A DNA stretch of 64,000 nucleotides from Cymodocea nodosa (Eukaryota > Streptophyta > Magnoliopsida > Alismatales > Cymodoceaceae): contig CM072337.1 of the NCBI GenBank assembly GCA_036874045.1, positions 6,076,001-6,140,000 of the forward strand, read 5' to 3'. The position numbers were made by a program, and so were the translations under genes. The notes below the pieces were generated by a model, which did not search any database, had not been told where the DNA came from, and was given only the letters and a program-made list of their open reading frames with translations. Positions 57,491 through 64,000 of the stretch are shown here, in pieces; the stretch's first letter is position 1; each line of letters begins with the position of its first letter.

Positions 57491-58260
57491 TTAAAACTAG
57501 AGCTTCAGTAAATTTAAATAGTATGCGTATGTTTGTTTCTATGGTGGAACCAAAGAATATAAAAGAAGCATTATTTGATAAAAATTGGATAGTGGTAATG
57601 CAAGATGAACTAAATCAATTCATCAAAAATAATGTTTGGGAATTAGTCTCTCCACCAGAACATTAGTCCATAATAGGTACAAAGTAGATCTTTAGAAACA
57701 AAACTAATAAAACTGGTCAAGTTATAAGAAACAAAGCTAGATTAGTTGCATAAAGATATACATAGGAAGAATGACTTGATTATGATGAAACTTTTGCTTT
57801 TGTGGCTAGGTTAGAAAGTATTAGAATATTATTGGCCTATGCTTGCTATATAGATTTTAAACTATATCAAATGGATGTGAAAAGTGCATTTCTAAATGGT
57901 TTAATTAATGAAGAAGTTTATGTAAAACAACCACTTGGATTTAAAGATATTAATAATCTTGATTATGTGTATAAATTGAAGAAATCTTTATATGGTTTGA
58001 AGCAAGCACCTAGATCGTACTATGAAAGATTATCTACTTTTCTTGTAGAACAAGGATATATCATGGGAAAAGTAGACCATACTCTATTTATCAAGAAAGA
58101 TGATAAAAATCAGATTGTTGTTCAAATATATGTGGATGATATAATCTTTGGAGCAACTTCTAATAAACTAATAAAAATATTTTCTGAAGAGATGACTAGT
58201 CAGTTTGAAATGAGTATGATAGGAGAGCTTTCATATTTTCTAGGACTTCAAATTAAGTAA
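57491..58260 (+). pseudogene. E8 reverse transcriptase
   Basis: N-terminus N-W-I-V-V-M-Q-D-E-L-N-Q-F, then stops at 57664, 57688, 57751 and 57763. A clean frame 57802-58260 follows, with Q-M-D-V-K-S-A-F-L-N-G (first Asp), S-L-Y-G-L-K-Q-A-P-R-S-Y-Y and V-Q-I-Y-V-D-D-I-I-F-G-A-T (catalytic Asp pair, about 58120-58160). The I-I-F-G-A-T ending after Y-V-D-D is characteristic of SIRE-type Copia. Many of its codons are close to the SIRE fragments elsewhere in the window. Confidence 0.9.
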
Positions 58261-59073
58261 ATGGATAAAGGTATATTTTTAAATTAGGAAAAATATGTAG
58301 TTGAAATGCTTAAGAAATTTAATTTTAATGATACAAAGATTTGAGAAACTCCTATGAGTACTTTAAAGTTAGATATTGATGAGATAGGAAAATCAATAGA
58401 TCAAAGAGAATACAAAAGTATGATTGGTTCTTTACTTTATTTGACAGCTAGTAGACCTGATATTATGTTTACTATGTGTGCTTGTGTTAGATTTCAATCT
58501 AATTCTAAAGAATCATACTTAATTGCTGTTAAAAGAATATTTAGATATATACAAGGAATTAAAAATTTTAGACTGTATTATTCTAAGGATAGTTCAATAG
58601 ATCTTAACAGATATACTGATGCTGATTATGTAGGATCTAAATCTGATAGAAAAAGTAGTAGTGGCACATGTCAATTATTAGGAAATAATTTGGTGTCTTG
58701 GTTTAGTAAAAAGCAAAATTGTGTAGCACTTTCAACCACTGAAGTTGAATATGTTGCTGTTGCATTGTGTTGCACTCAAATTTTGTGGATAAGGCAAACT
58801 TTAAAAGATTTTGGATTATCTTATGATACACCTAAGATTTATTGTGATAGTAGTTCTGCAATAAATCTTTCCAAAACTCTTATATTACATTCTAGAGCAA
58901 AGCATATAGAGGTTAGACATCATTTTCTAAGAGGTAACGTAATTAAAGGTAAAATTAAATTAGGATTTGTATTTAGTAAAAATCAATTAGCTGATATATT
59001 TACAAAACCTTATAAAACTACATTCTGCAACATAAGATTAAATTTAAGTATTTGTAAGTTATGTGATGTGTAA
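58261..59073 (+). pseudogene. E8 RNase H
   Basis: A clean 239-codon frame from 58354. Motifs: S-M-I-G-S-L-L-Y-L-T-A-S-R-P-D-I, T-D-A-D-Y-V-G (first Asp), A-L-S-T-T-E-V-E-Y-V-A (Glu), I-Y-C-D-S-S-S-A-I-N-L (Asp), H-S-R-A-K-H-I-E-V-R-H-H-F-L-R and L-A-D-I-F-T-K-P. All catalytic residues are present. It ends with a stop at 59071-59073. Two stops just before 58354 separate it from RT. Confidence 0.9.
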
Positions 59074-60655
59074 AATGCTTAAACTCCGTAAAAGATAAAT
59101 ATTGTTGATGATGTTGTTTACCTCATAGATAGTATATACTTATTATAAATATCTAAGTAATATCTAAACTACTACATAAGATACTATGCATTTTACTATA
59201 ACATTATTGTAGTATCTTATTCATTTTACTTATTTTTCTAAGTTTAATGGTTTTTCAAAATTTTCAATGGCAATGTCAATGAAAAACATTAAATTCCTTT
59301 GAAATCTTGAAATTTTGATTAAGTGTTTTATGTGGATCAATGAAAGTGCATATGATCAAGAATGAGTTTGACTTGATTGATTAAACTTGTAGAATAATTT
59401 ATATGTAAATCATATTAAGCTATTGATCAAAAGTATGAGCTTATTGAAATTGATTCATATTTTCAGTAAAATCATAGAAGTAAAAATTGTATGAGATTTG
59501 TGCTTTATTGGATCTGTATTAATGAAATACATATATACTGTGCTTAAAATAAAAAATGCTTACAAAGTGAAAATCTTTGAGTGTTTATTGATCAATTTGA
59601 TCACGAGCCTCTTGTACTTGAGTAGATAGGTATGTAAGGATTGTTGTCTTGAAAAAGGATTTTTTAAATTTGGCAACTTAAGGTCCTGATCAAACCTATG
59701 ATTATTGATTGAAAGCTCATTACACAGGTACATTATAAAGCTTTTGTATGATTCAAGCTTTTCAAACTAACTTTTAAAGAAAATTATCTATATTTACTGT
59801 TTTGAAAAGATAAAAGTTGTTTCATTATATACAGATATCTTTGAATCGAATATATTTTCTACTAATATGACTGTTGATTTGTTGAATCTAAACTAGTACT
59901 TTTAAAAATGTTTATTTGAGATACATTTCTTTAGCCTCCTTGTGTTAATCATATTAAGTTTAAAGTTATGTTTTAAATCATATACAATTGGAGTTGATTC
60001 TAGAAATCATTCTTGATGAATTCAGGATAATAGAAATTTCTGAAAAGAAAAATTTAAAGTATAGTTACAATTAACACCTATTTTATACAAGTATATTTTA
60101 GATGTTATTGAATATATTTGAAGTATATTTGTAGGAGGAGGAATTACAATGTCCAAAATAGATTAATATCTTTCAAAGGATAAATCTTAGTTAATCTGAG
60201 TTTAGTCCTCTTAAGATTTTGATGAAACAATTTAACAAACAAACAAACTATTTTGGTTCATAGAAAGAATATTAGAATAGTTTACAATGTTCTGAAGATA
60301 ATATTTTATATAAGTTACCTATAGCTTGCATGTTATTTTCAGAAGCTTTCAATTGAAAACATTTGAAACTTACTTTTTAGTTCAAGTATACTAATTAGAT
60401 GTTATGTTATGTATTGTAAAACTGACTCTAGACAACGCTTTACTCGTTAGGTTAGGTAACTCAACGAGTTATGCTTAAATTTTTGGGTACCTCGATTGAA
60501 TAAACTTTATTCAATATTCATTTAAAACCCAAACCCGACTATAAGACTCATTTAGTTATTACTACAAAAACCCTATTTAAACACTTATTACATGGGAACT
60601 TAGTTTATCTCGTAACATCTTTCTGAAAATCTTTCCCACTTGTTCTTGTAACCAC
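59074..60655 (+). other. E8 spacer between pol and the extra ORF
   Basis: About 1.6 kb of AT-rich sequence with no open frame above 60 codons and no recognisable domain. The phrases GTAACTCAACGAGTTATG (near 60456) and CTCGTTAGGTTAGG resemble motifs in the E8 LTR. Confidence 0.6.
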
Positions 60656-60660
60656 TTGCG

Positions 60661-62910
60661 ATGATGTATTCAAAGTTCTATAAAAGGCATGGCAGAGGAA
60701 AAGGAAGTGGCAAAGAAAATGCAAAAGGCAAATAGATAGATGAAGATGAAGTTCCACATTGATGGTTTAAGAAGAATTTTTAATTTGACAAAAGGTTAGC
60801 TCAAATATATAGTGACTATTTCTTTTCTAAAGAAATAATTGATGAAGTTTGGTTAGAACTTAAAAATACTATTGAAAGTATACAATACATGAGTATTAGA
60901 AATAAATTTGACTAAGAATATCATATGAATTGTGCTGAGATAGCATTTTTGGAACAATATGCTTAATACTTGGAAAAAAGAGTAGGTTCATCAAGTAGAA
61001 TTCCTCAAACACCTATAAATGGAACTTGACTTACATCATTTGAGAAAGTACATGAATCTGCAATACCTACACCTATATTTGTAAAAGAAAAATAGATAAA
61101 TATTGTTGTAGATCAGGAAAAAGTTAAAAGTCTTTGTTAGGCAATAACTATAGAAAGTACCTTAGAAGAATTGAAATAGAAAACTTTTTTGGAACAAATT
61201 CAAAAGAAAATAGCAATAATAGTAGAAGAGAAACTAACTTGCTATAAGAGAAAAAGAGTTAGAAAAAGATTGTTTCTGAGAAACCAAATTTAGTTGGAAA
61301 ATCAGATGAGGATTTAATTCCAAAGGACAATGTATGTCTAGACATTATGCCTTACATTGCATCTGACAAGGTCATCAGTTCAGAACACATTGAAACTAAT
61401 GATAACAATGAAACATTGTTATCATTTTCTAGAAAACTTGAAAAGAGATTAAAGCAACAAATTAGTTCAAGTTTTTCTATAGTAACAAGCCTTGATGATA
61501 AGGAAATTGAACAATCAAAGCATCAAGCAGACGACATTGAACAAGTTATTGTAGAAGTGCTTGAAAATATTGAGGCAGTAACTAGTTTAGAGGTTGGATT
61601 ATCTAGAGTAGTAGCTATTGAAAAAGATAAGACTCTAGAAGAGCTTAAAGTTAATCAGCCTATTTCAGAATCTATAGAAATAGATTCTAAGAATTCACAA
61701 CATGTAGACATGGACATATCTATTGAGAAAAATGAAGAATTACAGATAGATAAACCGGTTGTTGAATTTGTGGAAGATTTGCACTCTGAACATTCTATAG
61801 AAACCGAATTAATGGATGTTGCAAATATTGAAAATGTTCCTTACATTGTTGAAGCTGGAGAATCAAGCTTACTTGAGTAGCTTTAAGAAAATATTTTAAC
61901 AAAAGAACACAATGACATTCATTTTAAAGAAGAGATTCTTGAAGAAGAATTAAATTTTGAATTAAGGCTTCAGGTATCACCTTCTGAGTATAGAACACTA
62001 AACATTCAAGGTAATTCAATTTATTTTAGATCTAAGGAAGCATTGCAGAAATACAATAGTTTAATTTCATGTCAATTTTTTCATGCTTGTTCAATAAAGT
62101 TTAGAAGTTTATTGGAAATAAAGGATCTATTTGAGTTTCAAGGCTTAATGCAATTCTCACTAGTTGGAACAAAATGAAAGCAATATAAAGAGCTTATTTC
62201 AGCTTTTTACAGCAATCTAATACAGAATGAAAATCTATTGACAACTCAAATAATTCAACAAGAGTTTACTTTATCTCTTGAATTAATTTTTGAAGTTTTG
62301 GGATTACAGAATGAAGGTGTTATTGTTAATAATAGATTTGACATAGTTAGACAACTGGAATGGGACATTCAGTCTTTATCATAGATTCCAAATGTATATA
62401 CAGAAATGAGATTAATTGAAAATCTGAATGCAAAAGTTAGGTTTATTGCAAATATTCTACATGCAAATTTATTTCAGAGAGTTGGACATAATTTGGAAGT
62501 AGAAGTTGTTTATATGCAACTTATGACATACTAAACAAAATACAAATAAATTGGTTTGATGTTTTTATATATCAACTACAACATATGAGTTCAAAGTTAT
62601 TTTTTGGTGATGTTGTATGTCAAATTATTGCAAGCCAATTGGATTTATCTAACTTGTCATTTGAAACTAAAGGCATGAAAGCATTCAGCATAAAAGATTT
62701 GTGAAAACACAGTAAATGCAACAATAGCAACAATAACAACTTGCCCTTCCACATTAACAACAATAGCGAACCTATTCAAATCAAGTACAACAGCAACTCG
62801 AGCTACCTCCTAACTTAGATGCAATACTGAATGACATTAAAAATGATATTAGGCATCTAGGAGATAAAATTTGTAATGCTATAAGTGATATTATTAGGAG
62901 GAATAGATAA
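60661..62910 (+). pseudogene. E8 extra ORF after pol (possible plant transposon-protein domain)
   Basis: A decayed frame starting near M-M-Y-S-K-F-Y-K-R-H at 60661. Its first part is Lys/Gly-rich; its middle is very acidic, with a clean 177-codon frame (61347-61880) rich in Glu, Ile and Ser. A hydrophobic globular-looking section near 62040-62345 reads S-C-Q-F-F-H-A-C, D-L-F-E-F-Q-G-L-M, A-F-Y-S-N-L and V-L-G-L-Q-N-E-G-V. This pattern, F-Y-x-N-L followed by L-G-L/I-x-N-E-G, resembles the domain annotated as putative plant transposon protein in additional ORFs of plant retrotransposons. The C-terminus is Gln/Asn-rich (62720-62830). SIRE-type elements often carry an envelope-like or extra ORF here, but I see no signal peptide or clear transmembrane pair. 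Many stops. The domain assignment is from memory and tentative. Confidence 0.55.
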
Positions 62911-63101
62911 ATGTATTGTCATTTATTTGTTTACTTGATTTTTGAATACAAAATGTAATGTTTGTATTTATTGATTGAATATTTGAATAATACATTTTAT
63001 TGTAAATGTGTTTTAATTCTTATTAAAGTTTATAGAAAGTTTAGCTGTACATACTTGTCTCTTAGATTTTATACTATGTAATCATCTTTTTGATTAATGA
63101 T

Positions 63102-63200
63102 AAAAAGGGGGAGATGATTATAAGTTTAAATGTATATGTTAAAAAGGGGGAGATGATTATAAGTTTAAATGTATATGTTAAAAATGGGGAGATGATTATG
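63102..63200 (+). repeat. 39-bp tandem repeats of a polypurine-tract-like motif
   Basis: AAAAAGGGGGAGATGATTAT begins units at 63102 and 63141 (identical 39-bp copies). A third, partial copy at 63180 has AAAAATGGGGAGATGATTAT. The same purine core recurs as the real polypurine tract at 63351-63363. Confidence 0.93.
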
Positions 63201-63350
63201 CGATTGTTAAAATTTTTCTGAAAGTTTTACTTTTGAGAGATGATTTTCACACAAACAACAGATATAAGCTTAAGTGAACTTAAGTCAACAAACTTGTTTG
63301 TTGAATTAAACATATTTCATAATTGATTTAATATGATTTTGTCATCATCA

Positions 63351-63363
63351 AAAAGGGGGAGAT
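63351..63363 (+). promoter_or_regulatory. E8 polypurine tract (plus-strand primer)
   Basis: AAAAGGGGGAGAT directly before the 3' LTR start TGTTGAG at 63364. Confidence 0.92.
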
Positions 63364-63842
63364 TGTTGAGTATTTTATTTTGATGATGTGTGCTAAATGA
63401 ATGTAATCATATTTACTCAATTACTATTGTTTGTAAAAGTAAATTAAGAACATCAATTAATACAGAAAAATTTTACTGATATAAATACTTGTCTATATTG
63501 GATTTGAAATTATGCTATGTTAAATAACTAGTCGTTAAGTTATACTAACTTTTTATTTAACTAAATCTTAAGTTAATGTGTGTTTTTATTGTAAAACATG
63601 ATATGTTTTAAAGTTACATTCTCTATATCATGTACAATGCACGTTAAGAAAACTCATTGAGTTGGTGAGTTATTTGTAAAAAGGTCACGTGAGAACTTAT
63701 TGAGTTATAGGCTTAAAGGTTAAAATAGGTCATGTGAGAACTCATTAAATTAGTGAATGAAAGGTTAAAATGAAGAGACAAACTCGTTAAGTTAGTATTA
63801 TGCATGTGATGAAATTAAAGTTTACGAATGTTATATTGTATC
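63364..63842 (+). repeat. E8 3' LTR, interrupted
   Basis: Matches 44506-44985 with substitutions every 10-20 bases. It stops at GTATC (63838-63842), where the 5' LTR would continue with ATGTGAG, because E10 begins. Confidence 0.9.
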
Positions 63843-64000
63843 TGTAGGATTGTATGACTACACAAGAGGGGGGTGAATTGTGTATTTTTAATATTTTCTA
63901 AAATATAATTGAAACTTTAAAACTCAAAAACAATTCGAGACATTGTTTTCATAAAATCATTTTTATTCAAGATTTTAATTACAATATACAATTCAATTCT
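63843..64000 (-). mobile_element. E10: SIRE-type LTR end in minus orientation
   Basis: Starts TGTAGGATTGTATGACTAC and continues AGAGGGGGGTGAATTGTG. It is the reverse complement of the E8 LTR end (about 54120-54281), with related but diverged sequence, including the TTCACCC block and the AATTGTATATTGTAATT phrase. It continues beyond the window. Its target duplication would be GTATC. Confidence 0.82.

Larger units (their letters stand above)
44506..64000 (+). mobile_element. E8: SIRE/Maximus-type Copia element with extra ORF
   Basis: The 5' LTR begins TGTTGAGTATTTTG at 44506, is interrupted by E9 and ends GATTCTGCA at 54281, giving about 1.6 kb once E9 is removed. A primer-like GTGTTATCAAAGC follows at 54283. 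Gag, protease, integrase, RT and RNase H follow in order, then a long spacer, an extra ORF, a polypurine tract (AAAAGGGGGAGAT, 63351-63363) and a 3' LTR from 63364. E10 enters that LTR at 63843. The left flank is GAAAC; the right flank is outside the window. Confidence 0.88.

Noticed and set aside
61347..61880. 177-codon acidic open frame as a host gene
   Set aside because: It lies between pol and the polypurine tract of E8, with decayed continuation of the same ORF on both sides, so it belongs to the retrotransposon.

Overview
The window looks like nuclear DNA of a flowering plant: AT-rich, full of decayed LTR retrotransposons, and carrying one interrupted host gene on the minus strand. I cannot name the species. 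The host gene is a cation-chloride cotransporter (plant CCC1 type). Four coding exons are readable: 35820-35989, 18036-18185, 17740-17815 and 2110-2201. All four have GT/AG borders and compatible phases. Together they encode the cytosolic N-terminus and the start of the first membrane segment; the rest of the gene lies left of position 1. The introns are about 17.6 kb, 220 bp and 15.5 kb, and a fourth intron runs off the left edge.

Almost everything else is mobile DNA, mostly Ty1/Copia, and much of it is nested with target-site duplications (TSDs) that can be read directly. Intron 3 holds element E1 (5592-17675, TSD AAACA). E1 was hit by E2 (5937-8919, minus, TSD CACCA) and by E3 (10287-17106, minus, TSD GGTGG). 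E3 in turn contains a plus-strand SIRE-like fragment and a DNA-transposon-like repeat block (about 13541-15822). Further left in the same intron is a SIRE-type gag-to-integrase remnant (about 3860-5045). Intron 1 holds a LINE remnant (about 19940-21690), then element E6 (plus, from 22221, 96-bp LTR). E6 is split by E4 (23646-32398, minus, TSD TGTTA/TGTTC), whose LTR is split by E5 (23707-27266, minus, TSD GATTC/GGTTC). After these come a SIRE integrase fragment, a hAT transposase tail and a tandem duplication.

Upstream of the gene (36.3-64 kb) I see no host coding sequence. A SIRE-type LTR/gag fragment (39.47-41.04 kb) is followed by a minus-strand LTR (E7) split by solo LTR A (41407-43620). 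Next is a large SIRE-type element, E8 (44506 to beyond the window), with gag, protease, integrase, RT, RNase H and an extra ORF after pol. The 5' LTR of E8 is split by E9 (45323-53496, plus, TSD GAACT). The RT of E9 is split by solo LTR B (48958-51104, TSD ACTAT), an inverted relative of solo LTR A. The 3' LTR of E8 is entered at 63843 by another SIRE-type LTR, E10.

All retrotransposon reading frames carry stops or frameshifts, so no copy looks autonomous. The host exons are intact. I see no new multigene system. The features most worth follow-up are the transposon-inflated CCC1 introns, the inverted solo-LTR pair, the motif arrays shared by unrelated LTRs, the extra ORF of E8 with its tandem polypurine repeats, and the composite repeat block in 13.5-15.8 kb.
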